A stretch of DNA of 64,000 nucleotides from an uncultured Flavobacteriaceae bacterium (lineage in GTDB: Bacteria > Bacteroidota > Bacteroidia > Flavobacteriales > Flavobacteriaceae). Both the position numbers and the translations under genes were made by a program. This document shows, one piece after another, positions 51,636-61,127 of the stretch. The stretch covers positions 1 through 64,000 of the forward strand of contig CAJIZJ010000012.1 in the NCBI GenBank assembly GCA_905181825.1, given 5' to 3'. The notes under the pieces were generated by a model. That model saw nothing but the letters and a program-made list of their open reading frames with translations, was not told the DNA's origin and made no database searches. Every line of letters starts with the position of its first letter. Position 1 is the stretch's first letter.

Positions 51636-52226
51636 TTAGCTTGTCCCTGTACAATTACTTTTATAAGCCGACACAAGCTTATCCTTTGCTCGTTTTATCC
51701 TCATTTTCACAGCACTATCCCTAAGGTTGTAAATCACTCCTAGTTCTTTAATACTTTTAAAATTAAGATATTTATTAATTAGTAGATCCTGTTCTATTCT
51801 AGATATTTGATTCATAGCTACTTTGAGTTTTTCTAACTTGTTAGACAAAATAACTTCCTCCTCTTTACTAAAGAAAGAGTCTTTATCTATAAGTTGATCA
51901 ATACTATCCAAATTTGATTTAAAATTATTATACTTATTTCGTTTGTGATGATTAACACAATGATTAAAAGTCAAAGCATACAGCCAAGTAGAAAATTTTG
52001 AATTTCCGTTAAAAGATGAAATCTTTAGTAATAATTTAAGAAAGATATCTTGACATAAATCTTGTGCTTCTATATTATTTTTAGAAAAGCTCAGACATTT
52101 ATTATAAATAAAAGCGTTGTACCTATCATAAATAATCGTAAATAGTGAAGCGTCTAAAGTGGCTACATAAGAACCTATGATCGCTTCATCCGACAGGGTG
52201 TTTATTTTTTTAGGTAGGTTTTTCAA
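51636..52226 (-). CDS. ECF-type sigma-70 family RNA polymerase sigma factor
   Basis: Region 2 AQDLCQDIFLKLLLKISSFNGNSKFSTWLYALTFNHC and region 4 HTH. Confidence 0.92.
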   Translation of the reverse strand: MKNLPKKINTLSDEAIIGSYVATLDASLFTIIYDRYNAFIYNKCLSFSKNNIEAQDLCQDIFLKLLLKISSFNGNSKFSTWLYALTFNHCVNHHKRNKYNNFKSNLDSIDQLIDKDSFFSKEEEVILSNKLEKLKVAMNQISRIEQDLLINKYLNFKSIKELGVIYNLRDSAVKMRIKRAKDKLVSAYKSNCTGTS

Positions 52227-52400
52227 AGCTAGACTTGGCTATTATCATTGGGGCATTTCAAAATGTCTCAAATCTATTATTATAATTTTTGTTTAATATT
52301 TACATAAAATAAGTACACAAAACACTATTAATCAATTAGTTAAATGTATTAAAAAATAAACTAATTATTATATTATAAAAGTAAAAAATATTAAAAACAA

Positions 52401-52428
52401 AAAAAAACCTCTGTAAGGAGGTTTTTTT
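52401..52428. terminator. Terminator downstream of lpdA copy 2
   Basis: AAAAAAACCTC-TGTAAG-GAGGTTTTTTT. Confidence 0.85.
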
Positions 52429-52446
52429 ATAGTATATAATTAAATT

Positions 52447-53847
52447 TTATATGTGCAAAGCACGGTCTTCAGTTGCTGCTAAAGCGGCTTCTTTAATAGC
52501 TTCAGAAAATGTGGGATGTGCGTGTGACATTCTTGAAATATCTTCTGCTGATGCCCTAAACTCCATAGCCACTACAGCTTCAGAAATTAAATCCGCACAT
52601 CGAGCCCCAATCATATGAACACCCAAAACTTCATCTGTAGACTTATCAGCTAAAATTTTAACAAATCCGTCTAAATCCATACTAGCACGACTTCGTCCCA
52701 ATGCACGCATAGGAAATTGACCTACCTTATATTCAACCCCTAGTTCTTTAAGTTGTTCTTCTGTTTTTCCTACAGAAGCAACTTCAGGCCAAGTGTAAAC
52801 AACACCTGGAATTAAATTATAATCAATATGGGGTTTTTGACCAGCAATAGTTTCAGCAACAAAAACGCCTTCTTCTTCCGCTTTGTGGGCTAACATGGCC
52901 CCTTTAACAACATCTCCAATCGCATAAATATTAGAAGCAGAAGTTTGAAGTTTCCCATTCACTTCAACCTGTCCACGATCAGATAAATTGACTCCTGCGG
53001 ACTCGGCGTTTAGCCCAGCTGTGAAAGGACTTCGACCTACTGAAACCAAACAATAGTCTCCATTAAATTTAACTAATTCTCCTTTTTTATTTTCTGCAGT
53101 AACCGTTACTTCATCTCCGTTACGTACAACAGAAGTTACCTTATGAGAAACATTAATATTAAATTTCTGTTTTCTAAATACTTTATTTAATTCTTTTGAT
53201 AGACCAGAATCCATTGTCGGTATAATTCTATCCATGTATTCTATTACCGTAACATCAGAACCAAGACGCTTATAAACTTGACCTAATTCCAAACCTATCA
53301 CACCACCACCAATGATCATTAAATGCTTAGGAATTTCCTTTAGCTTCAAAGCTTCTGTAGAGGAGATAATACGTTCTTTATCAATCGCTGCAAAAGGCAA
53401 TGTTGTTGGCTTACTTCCAGTCGCTATAATAGTGTGCTTAGCTTCAATTACATCTTTTTTATCTCCAGTAATTGTTATGTGAGTAGCGTCTTTAAAAGCA
53501 CCTATCCCGTGATAAACATCAATTTTATTTTTACTCATTAGGAAGTCAATACCTCCTGTAGTTTGGTCGACTACAGCTTGTTTACGACCAATCATTTTTT
53601 CAAGATTGACTTTTATTTCTCCAGGTATTTCAATTCCATGGGTCTCAAAATGCTTTACAGCATCTTCGTAATGATGTGAAGAATCAAGTAGCGCTTTACT
53701 AGGAATGCATCCAACATTTAAACAAGTACCACCAAGTGTTGAATACTTTTCTATAATAGCTGTTTTCATTCCTAACTGTGCACATCTTATGGCAGCTACA
53801 TAACCACCTGGACCAGATCCTATGATAGCAACATCATATGATTTCAT
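52447..53847 (-). CDS. lpdA: Dihydrolipoyl dehydrogenase (copy 2)
   Basis: IGSGPGGYVAAIRCAQLG, GGTCLNVGCIPSKALLDSSH, HAHPTFSEAIKEAALA. Confidence 0.95.
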   Translation of the reverse strand: MKSYDVAIIGSGPGGYVAAIRCAQLGMKTAIIEKYSTLGGTCLNVGCIPSKALLDSSHHYEDAVKHFETHGIEIPGEIKVNLEKMIGRKQAVVDQTTGGIDFLMSKNKIDVYHGIGAFKDATHITITGDKKDVIEAKHTIIATGSKPTTLPFAAIDKERIISSTEALKLKEIPKHLMIIGGGVIGLELGQVYKRLGSDVTVIEYMDRIIPTMDSGLSKELNKVFRKQKFNINVSHKVTSVVRNGDEVTVTAENKKGELVKFNGDYCLVSVGRSPFTAGLNAESAGVNLSDRGQVEVNGKLQTSASNIYAIGDVVKGAMLAHKAEEEGVFVAETIAGQKPHIDYNLIPGVVYTWPEVASVGKTEEQLKELGVEYKVGQFPMRALGRSRASMDLDGFVKILADKSTDEVLGVHMIGARCADLISEAVVAMEFRASAEDISRMSHAHPTFSEAIKEAALAATEDRALHI

Positions 53848-53914
53848 ATTAATTTATTTTTTGATTGAGTAACAAAAATACAAACATAAATTCAATGGAA
53901 GAATAATTTTGTAT

Positions 53915-54373
53915 CTAAATATTGACTGCAGTGGTATGTTTAACTTCAGAAATTACAAACATACTGTGCGTGCTGCCTATATGGTCAATATTTGTGAGTT
54001 TAGAGACCATGAATTTTCGAAACGACTCCATATCTTCAACATGGACCTTAAGTAAATAATCGTAATCTCCGCTAAGGTGATAGGCTTCTAACACTTCATC
54101 AATTGTAACCACTTCTTTTTCAAATTGACTTACAAGTTCTTGAGAATGTTTTACAAGTTTGATATGACAAAAAGCCACAAAATCTCTCCCAATACGCTGC
54201 TTATTAACTAAGGCAACATATTTGTCTATAACACCTGCTTTTTCAAGTTTTTTTATACGTTCATATACAGCCGTTACAGACATATCTAGTTTAGATGATA
54301 ATTCTTTATTAGTTTGTTTTGAATCTTCTTGTAAAAGATTTAATAGCTTAGTATCAATGGCATCAAGTTTCAT
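53915..54373 (-). CDS. Lrp/AsnC family transcriptional regulator
   Basis: LDAIDTKLLNLLQEDSKQTNKELSSKLDMSVTAVYERIKKLEKAGVI plus RAM-like C domain. Confidence 0.95.
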   Translation of the reverse strand: MKLDAIDTKLLNLLQEDSKQTNKELSSKLDMSVTAVYERIKKLEKAGVIDKYVALVNKQRIGRDFVAFCHIKLVKHSQELVSQFEKEVVTIDEVLEAYHLSGDYDYLLKVHVEDMESFRKFMVSKLTNIDHIGSTHSMFVISEVKHTTAVNI

Positions 54374-54530
54374 TTTGAAAAAATTTCTGATTATTATTAT
54401 ATATAGTAAAAATATAAATTAATTATCTACATATCAATTATTATTTAGTTTTATTTATTAAAAACCAACATAGTTGTTGTTTATAATTCTAAAATTAATG
54501 ATTTTTGGCTGAATTATAAAACTTACCATT

Positions 54531-55733
54531 ATGGCTATTAAACCGGCAAACAAGATACAAGACTTACAATACTTTGGAGAATTTGGAGGAGTTAATCCAT
54601 CAATATCAGATGCTTCAACCTTTACTTTTCTTTCTGCAAAAACAATGTTTGATACTTTTGAGGGTAATGCTGATGGTTGTTACTTATATGCTAGACACAC
54701 CACACCATCCAGTATGTATTTAGGAGAAGCTCTTGCGGCCATGGAAGGAACCGAAACAGCTAATGTCTCAGCTTCTGGAATGGGCTCAATTACTTCAGTT
54801 CTCATGCAATTGTGTGCTGCTGACGACCACGTTGTTTCAAGCCGTACGATATATGGGGGTACCTACGCCTTTCTAAAAAACTTTGCTCCTAAACTTAATA
54901 TAAATACAAGTTTTGTTGATATTACAGACCTAAAGGTTGTTGAGTCTGCCATTAATTCTAAAACAAAAGTCCTCTACTGTGAATCTGTTAGCAATCCATT
55001 GCTTGAAGTAGCAGATATTGATGGCTTGGCTATGCTTGCAAAAAAATACAATTTGAAATTAGTGGTGGATAATACTTTTTCACCCTTGTCAATATCTCCA
55101 AAAGAACTTGGGGCAGATATAGTGATTCATAGTTTGACTAAATTTATTAATGGATCTAGTGATACTGTTGGAGGAGTCGTTTGTGGGACTCAAGAAATGA
55201 TAGACAGCTTAAAGAGTGTAAATGACGGGGCAGCTATGTTATTTGGCGCTACTATGGACAGTCTACGAGCAGCATCTATATTAAAAAACCTTAGAACTCT
55301 TCATATTCGAATTAAACAACATAGTTACAATGCTCTATACTTAGCTAAGAAGTTTGAAAACGATGGTTTAAAAACAGTATATCCTGGGTTGAAGTCTCAT
55401 CCCTCTCATACCATTTTTAAAAGCATGATGAACTCTGAGTATGGATATGGTGGTATGATGACTATTGACGCGGGGAGTCTAGAAAAAGCCAATGCTTTGA
55501 TGGAATTGATGCAAAAAGAAAACTTAGGTTATCTGGCAGTAAGTTTAGGATTTTATAAAACACTATTTAGTGCGCCTGGAAGCTCTACCTCTTCAGAAAT
55601 CCCTGAAGATGAACAAAAGGAAATGGGCCTTAACGATGGACTAATTCGATTTTCAATTGGATTGGACAACGATATTGAACGTACATACCAACAAATGAAA
55701 GCGTGTATGAAAAAAATTGGTGTGATTTCTTAA
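54531..55733 (+). CDS. Cys/Met metabolism PLP enzyme (methionine gamma-lyase-like)
   Basis: YARHTTPSSMYLGEALAAMEGTE, VVDNTFSPLSISP, HSLTKFINGSSDTVGG, LIRFSIGLD. Confidence 0.9.
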   Translation: MAIKPANKIQDLQYFGEFGGVNPSISDASTFTFLSAKTMFDTFEGNADGCYLYARHTTPSSMYLGEALAAMEGTETANVSASGMGSITSVLMQLCAADDHVVSSRTIYGGTYAFLKNFAPKLNINTSFVDITDLKVVESAINSKTKVLYCESVSNPLLEVADIDGLAMLAKKYNLKLVVDNTFSPLSISPKELGADIVIHSLTKFINGSSDTVGGVVCGTQEMIDSLKSVNDGAAMLFGATMDSLRAASILKNLRTLHIRIKQHSYNALYLAKKFENDGLKTVYPGLKSHPSHTIFKSMMNSEYGYGGMMTIDAGSLEKANALMELMQKENLGYLAVSLGFYKTLFSAPGSSTSSEIPEDEQKEMGLNDGLIRFSIGLDNDIERTYQQMKACMKKIGVIS

Positions 55734-56773
55734 ATCCCTTTAAGTCGAGTCCAGAAAGAATCTAAAGACCCCCGATTTACATCAGGGGCACTAAAAGGGG
55801 CCGCTTCCCAACGGTCCTCTTTTTTGGTTATAGTGAACTTGAAAATCGTGGAATTTGGATCATTTTCATCCATCATTGGATATCTTAAATCCTTGTATAA
55901 AAATGTATTAGGATCAGATGTTTCACTTAAGCTATAATAGCCACCACTAAACCAAGAAAGGGTTTCTAAATCCTTAGGCATATAGCCTATTAAATCATGG
56001 TTTTTGGAGAGTTTATGCCACTTACTAACTGTTGGTGAAGCATCTAAAATCGAATAAAAACCTACAAAATAGTAATCCGCAGTTTCTGCAATTCCATACC
56101 ATAGAAAGTTGTTTAGAATTGTTGGCTGTGTTTGAAACCGTAAATAATCAATTTGCTCTTCAGCTAAGGCTCTTTTGTAAACACCATTTACATGATATTT
56201 GTTGACTATTGTTAACATCATATATAGAGAGCTAACTCCTAAACCTAGCTGTAGAAATAAACGACGTTTAGATGAGTGTCGCTTTAAAAACATAACAACA
56301 ATTAATAGCACTAAAAAAGGAAACGTATACAAAGGGTCAGCAACAGAAATATTATTAAATGCAACTCTATAATTTGAAAATGGAGCAAACAACTGAGTCC
56401 CATAAGCAGTAAAAGAATCTAAAATTGGATGGGTAAAAATGGAAGCGAAAAACAACCACATCCACTCTTTTTGAGTTGTCATTCCATAACGCTTGCCTCT
56501 ATTATACAACCAAAACACCAGTGCGCCAAAGGCTATAGACCCTAGGATAGCAAATAGAAAAGAATGCATAAACCCACGGTGGAATGCCATCGAATCTATT
56601 TCGTTATTGAATAATAATTTACCAATAAATACATCTAAATCCGGGATAGTACCGCCAATGGCTCCAAAAAGCAATGCACGGTTACCAATTTTTTTTCCAA
56701 GGATAGCTTCTCCGCAAGCTGCCCCTAACACTATTTGAGTAATTGAGTCCATAATAAGGGTGTAAAAATACAA
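55730..56773 (-). CDS. Membrane-bound metal-dependent hydrolase (YdjM family)
   Basis: MDSITQIVLGAACGEAILGKKIGNRALLFGAIGGTIPDLDVF, HRGFMHS, THPILDSFTAYG; ATG at internal MDSITQ likely. Confidence 0.9.
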   Translation of the reverse strand: MYFYTLIMDSITQIVLGAACGEAILGKKIGNRALLFGAIGGTIPDLDVFIGKLLFNNEIDSMAFHRGFMHSFLFAILGSIAFGALVFWLYNRGKRYGMTTQKEWMWLFFASIFTHPILDSFTAYGTQLFAPFSNYRVAFNNISVADPLYTFPFLVLLIVVMFLKRHSSKRRLFLQLGLGVSSLYMMLTIVNKYHVNGVYKRALAEEQIDYLRFQTQPTILNNFLWYGIAETADYYFVGFYSILDASPTVSKWHKLSKNHDLIGYMPKDLETLSWFSGGYYSLSETSDPNTFLYKDLRYPMMDENDPNSTIFKFTITKKEDRWEAAPFSAPDVNRGSLDSFWTRLKGI

Positions 56774-56938
56774 TTATTGAACGTATTAAAACAATTAAAG
56801 TTAAATCGAATTAATGAATTTTAATTAAGAATATAGTTCAATATAGTTCAATATAATATGTTTAAGCATTTAAACCATAAACGCTGCTACTGTTCTTATT
56901 TGCGTTGTTTCTTTAAAAATTGTATTATTACATGCTAT

Positions 56939-57415
56939 ATGAAAGCGGCTACCGTTATACAACTCAAAAAAGAATTAGAAACTTTAAATGAAGAACATTT
57001 AAGGCAATTGTGTTTACGCTTAGCTCGATTTAAAATTGAAAATAAAGAGTTACTCACCTATTTGTTATTTGAATCTGAAGATGAAGCCTATTACATTGAA
57101 GGTATAAAAGAACAAGTCGATCAATTATTTGAAGAGATTAATACTAAAAGCTATTTTTACATCAAAAAAAGTGTTCGTAAAATATTGCGTTTACTTAAAA
57201 AATATGCGCGCTATTCAAATAGTAAAGAAACAGAAATTGAATTACTTCTTTATTATTGTCATAAACTCAAAAATCTCAAACCTTCGATAAGCAACAATGT
57301 GACACTCACAAATATTTACTTAAAGCAAATTGAGAGCATCGAGAAGAAAATCATTAAATTACATGAAGACCTACAGTACGATTTCCGTGAACGACTTAAC
57401 GATCTCAATGAATAA
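56939..57415 (+). CDS. Hypothetical protein, possibly DUF6155-like
   Basis: Helical, basic 158 aa from internal [34 protein letters not shown]; family suggestion is from memory. Confidence 0.6.
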   Translation: MKAATVIQLKKELETLNEEHLRQLCLRLARFKIENKELLTYLLFESEDEAYYIEGIKEQVDQLFEEINTKSYFYIKKSVRKILRLLKKYARYSNSKETEIELLLYYCHKLKNLKPSISNNVTLTNIYLKQIESIEKKIIKLHEDLQYDFRERLNDLNE

Positions 57416-57431
57416 TATTAAAATCATATAA

Positions 57432-58178
57432 ATGGAAATTTTAGGAATAGATATTGGAGGAACTGGAATAAAAGGAGCTATTGTTGATAGCCTTACAGGT
57501 GAGATAATTAGTGACCGTTTCCGTATCCCCACCCCACAGCCAGCAACTCCTAACAATGTGTCTCAGACTTTGAAATCATTCATAAAAGAATTTCAATGGA
57601 AGGGTCCAGTGGGAATATCATTTCCAACAATTATTAAGAACGGAAAAGCCATGCACTTTGGCAATTTAGACCCTTTATGGCAGTTTATTCAGGTAGACAC
57701 TCTTTTTAAATCAATTACTGGAAACGATTATTATGTTGTTAATGATGCTGATGCCGCTGCTATGGGGGTGATGGAGTTTGGGGTTGGGAAAAACATCAAG
57801 GGACTCGTTATAACCATCACCTTAGGAACTGGGATTGGTTCAGGAGTGTTTTTTAATGGAGAATTAATCTCTAACTTTGAGCTTGGAAGAATGTATGGGC
57901 GTAAAGGAGACATTATGGAACATTTTGCTGCAGACTCCGCCAGGAAGAGAGAAGAATGGAGCTTTAAATCATGGGGCAAACGGGTTAATTTTTTCTTACA
58001 ACATGTTGAATCCACATTCAATCCAGATCTTATAATAATTGGAGGTGGCGTTAGTAAAAAAATGGATAAATTTGAATCATTTATTACAATAAACACCCCA
58101 ATCAAAGCAGCTGAATTAAAAAACAATGCTGGTATTATTGGAGCTGTTATTTTTGCAAAAAAATCAATTACATCTTAA
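57432..58178 (+). CDS. ROK-family polyphosphate glucokinase-like protein
   Basis: [53 protein letters not shown]. Confidence 0.9.
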   Translation: MEILGIDIGGTGIKGAIVDSLTGEIISDRFRIPTPQPATPNNVSQTLKSFIKEFQWKGPVGISFPTIIKNGKAMHFGNLDPLWQFIQVDTLFKSITGNDYYVVNDADAAAMGVMEFGVGKNIKGLVITITLGTGIGSGVFFNGELISNFELGRMYGRKGDIMEHFAADSARKREEWSFKSWGKRVNFFLQHVESTFNPDLIIIGGGVSKKMDKFESFITINTPIKAAELKNNAGIIGAVIFAKKSITS

Positions 58179-58204
58179 ATTTAAAAAAAAATCATATATT
58201 TATA

Positions 58205-58591
58205 GTGCAATCCCAAATTGCTGTAATTATGAACACACCTGCAAAAACCCGCTACATGTTAGTCCATGGGCGAAATTTAGTAAAAATTAACGAGATGATA
58301 ATCTCTGAAATTTCAATCGTTAAAAGCTCTCCTAGAGTCTTGTATCAGGTTCCTTTTAAACTTTCAAAAAACCCAAATAGAAACTGGAAAGAACTCCTTT
58401 TAAACTATTGGCCACTTTTATGTAAACAAGTTGAAAATGCTTCTAACACAACCCTATGGGCTTGTCACAATCGGATCATTATAAATAACGTTCCTATTGA
58501 GCTAGATAAATACGTGTTAAACGATTTATTATCAAAGGCCATAGATACAATTAATGAATGGGTTGTTTTAAATAAACAAAAACTTACTTAA
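58205..58591 (+). CDS. Hypothetical protein
   Basis: 128 aa ORF (GTG start or ATG at 58229), no recognisable motif. Confidence 0.55.
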   Translation: MQSQIAVIMNTPAKTRYMLVHGRNLVKINEMIISEISIVKSSPRVLYQVPFKLSKNPNRNWKELLLNYWPLLCKQVENASNTTLWACHNRIIINNVPIELDKYVLNDLLSKAIDTINEWVVLNKQKLT

Positions 58592-59585
58592 GAATATTAT
58601 AGATCAGCTCGTTGTATAAGTCTTTTGGACTTAAGTTAGCGCCCACCCCTTTACTCTTGGCATCGTAAATACGTAAAGTTTCTAAAACTCCGCTGATACG
58701 CTTCATTGGAAAGTTTTTGGAAACGGCTATATAATCATTAACAAAATAAGGATTAACTCCTAGTGCCTTAGAAACTGATGTAGGGTTTTTATCTCTAACT
58801 GTATGTAACGTCATTAATTTTGTAAAATACATATACAAAATGGAAATGGTGAGAACAAAAGGATGTTGTTTTTGGTTTTGAGCAAAATAATTGACAATTT
58901 GATAAGCCTTCTTATGATCTAAATTACCAATCGCTTTTTGAAGTTCAAAATTATTAAAGTCCTTAGAAATACCTATATTTTCTTCAATAATTTCAGGTGT
59001 AACCTGTTTATCAGCTCCCACAACAATCTCTAATTTATTTAGTTCATTGGCTATTTTACTTAAATCATTTCCTAGAAACTCTGACAACATCAATGCGGCT
59101 TTCGGTGTAATAGTAATTTGTTTAGATTGTAAATAATTCTGAATCCACGCCGGAACCTTGTCTTCATATATTTTTTTACTGTCGAAAACTACAGCGGATT
59201 TAGACAATGATTTGTAAAGTGCTTTTCGTTTATCTAATGTTTTGTATTTATAATTGAAAACTAAAACGGTAGATGGTTGAGGATTCTTGACATAATCAAC
59301 CATTTGCTCGATTGTCTTAATAAGATTTTGCGCCTCTTTAATTATTACAACTTGCCGCTCAGCCATCATAGGATAACGCTTAGCGTTAGATATAATATCT
59401 TGTACTGACACTTCTTTTCCATACAATACAACCTGGTTAAACCCTTTTTCTTCTTCTTGTAACACATTAGATTCTATATAATCAGAAATCAAATCTATAT
59501 AATAGGACTCCTCACCCATTAAAAAATAAATAGGTGAAATATTACCACTTTTAATGTTAGATATAAGCTGGTTAATAGTATTCAT
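58584..59585 (-). CDS. holA: DNA polymerase III subunit delta
   Basis: PIYFLMGEESYYIDLISDYIE, NDLSKIANELNKLEIV, HPFVLTISILYMYFTKLM. Confidence 0.93.
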   Translation of the reverse strand: MNTINQLISNIKSGNISPIYFLMGEESYYIDLISDYIESNVLQEEEKGFNQVVLYGKEVSVQDIISNAKRYPMMAERQVVIIKEAQNLIKTIEQMVDYVKNPQPSTVLVFNYKYKTLDKRKALYKSLSKSAVVFDSKKIYEDKVPAWIQNYLQSKQITITPKAALMLSEFLGNDLSKIANELNKLEIVVGADKQVTPEIIEENIGISKDFNNFELQKAIGNLDHKKAYQIVNYFAQNQKQHPFVLTISILYMYFTKLMTLHTVRDKNPTSVSKALGVNPYFVNDYIAVSKNFPMKRISGVLETLRIYDAKSKGVGANLSPKDLYNELIYNILK

Positions 59586-59611
59586 TCAAAAAAAATTACC
59601 AAATTTGTAGT

Positions 59612-60067
59612 GTGCAAGATTTAAATTTTCCGACATACACGTTCAGGCTCAAAAATAGCGAAAATAATACTCATATTTTTGATGTAATACGTAAAAAATT
59701 TGTGGTTCTTCAACCGGAAGAATGGGTACGACAACATTGTGTTAATTTTCTAATCAAAGAAAAAAAATACCCCATCAGTTTAATTAATGTTGAGAAAGTA
59801 GTCCGAATCAATGGACTTAACAAACGTTATGACATAGTCGTTTATAACTCCAACGGAAGTATTCATCTTATAATTGAGTGCAAGGCCCCCAAAATTAAAA
59901 TATCTCAATCAGTATTTGATCAAATTGCAAGATATAATTTAGCTTTAAAAGCCTCTTTTTTGATGGTAACCAACGGATTAAATCATTATTTTTGTACAAT
60001 GGATCATGATTTGGGAATCTATAATTTTCTTGAAGACCTTCCAATTTATAACAACACCGAGATTTGA
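59612..60067 (+). CDS. HsdR_N-like PD-(D/E)XK nuclease-fold protein, standalone
   Basis: RYDIVVYNSNGSIHLIIECKAPK and FDQIARYNLALKASFLMVTNG; GTG start. Confidence 0.85.
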   Translation: MQDLNFPTYTFRLKNSENNTHIFDVIRKKFVVLQPEEWVRQHCVNFLIKEKKYPISLINVEKVVRINGLNKRYDIVVYNSNGSIHLIIECKAPKIKISQSVFDQIARYNLALKASFLMVTNGLNHYFCTMDHDLGIYNFLEDLPIYNNTEI

Positions 60068-61047
60068 AATTAGCTATTGTCATACTTAACTGGAATGGGA
60101 AAACTCTTTTAGAGAAATTTTTACCTTCAGTTATTGAACACTCTTCAGGTCATGACATATACGTTGTTGACAATGCCTCTACTGATAATTCAATACTGTT
60201 TTTAGAATCAGAACACCCAACAATTAATTGCATCAAACTCAGTCAAAACCTGGGCTATGCTGGAGGGTATAACGAAAGCCTAAAGCAAATAAATGCGGAT
60301 GTTTATTGTTTGTTAAACTCTGATATTGAAGTAACCAAAAATTGGTTATCTCCCATTTTAAAAATATTTAAATCCGATCCAAACACTCACATAATACAGC
60401 CTAAAATATTAGACTACAACCAAAAAAACAAGTTTGAATATGCCGGAGCTGGCGGCGGCTTTATCGATCAACTTGGATACCCCTACTGCAGAGGACGGAT
60501 TTTCGACTACATTGAAGAAGATTTAGGACAGTATGATGACAGAATAGAAATCTTTTGGGCTTCTGGAGCATGCCTATTTATAAGAACTGAAAGCTTTCAC
60601 TCCCTAAAAGGATTTGATGGTGAGTACTTTGCGCATATGGAAGAAATTGATTTGTGTTGGCGTGCCAAAAACAAAGGATATAAAATAGAATATACTGGTG
60701 CATCAACAGTATATCACATTGGAGGCGCTAGTTTGAATGCTATAAATCCAAAAAAAACCTATTTTAACTTTCGAAATAGCTTGTACACACTGGTTAAAAA
60801 CACACACCACCAATTGTTTATTGTTATATTTTTACGTCTAGTATTAGATGGCTTTGCTGGATTACGATTTTTATCACAAGGGAGGTTTAGCCATTTAACA
60901 GCCATCTTAAAAGCACATGGAAGCTTTTACCTAGAACTTCCTAGACTCCTTAAGTTCAGAAAAGAACAAGAAATAAACAAACAAGGGGAGCGATTGCCTT
61001 CTATTGTATGGTCTTATTTTGTAAGACAAATGAAAGACTTTAAGTAA
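60064..61047 (+). CDS. Family 2 glycosyltransferase
   Basis: AIVILNWNGKTLLEKFLPSV, VDNASTDNS, LLNSDIEV, EEIDLCWRAKNKGYK; TTG start. Confidence 0.93.
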   Translation: MKLAIVILNWNGKTLLEKFLPSVIEHSSGHDIYVVDNASTDNSILFLESEHPTINCIKLSQNLGYAGGYNESLKQINADVYCLLNSDIEVTKNWLSPILKIFKSDPNTHIIQPKILDYNQKNKFEYAGAGGGFIDQLGYPYCRGRIFDYIEEDLGQYDDRIEIFWASGACLFIRTESFHSLKGFDGEYFAHMEEIDLCWRAKNKGYKIEYTGASTVYHIGGASLNAINPKKTYFNFRNSLYTLVKNTHHQLFIVIFLRLVLDGFAGLRFLSQGRFSHLTAILKAHGSFYLELPRLLKFRKEQEINKQGERLPSIVWSYFVRQMKDFK

Positions 61048-61127
61048 TTAGATAAATAGTTATACAAAAAACTGTATTACAAACAATAATTTTATAATTT
61101 TACGTTATCATTTAAAATCAGAAAAAA

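Noticed and set aside
57731-58126. 131-aa minus-strand ORF inside the ROK gene
   Set aside because: Antisense to conserved ROK motifs; the long length is a by-product of codon usage.
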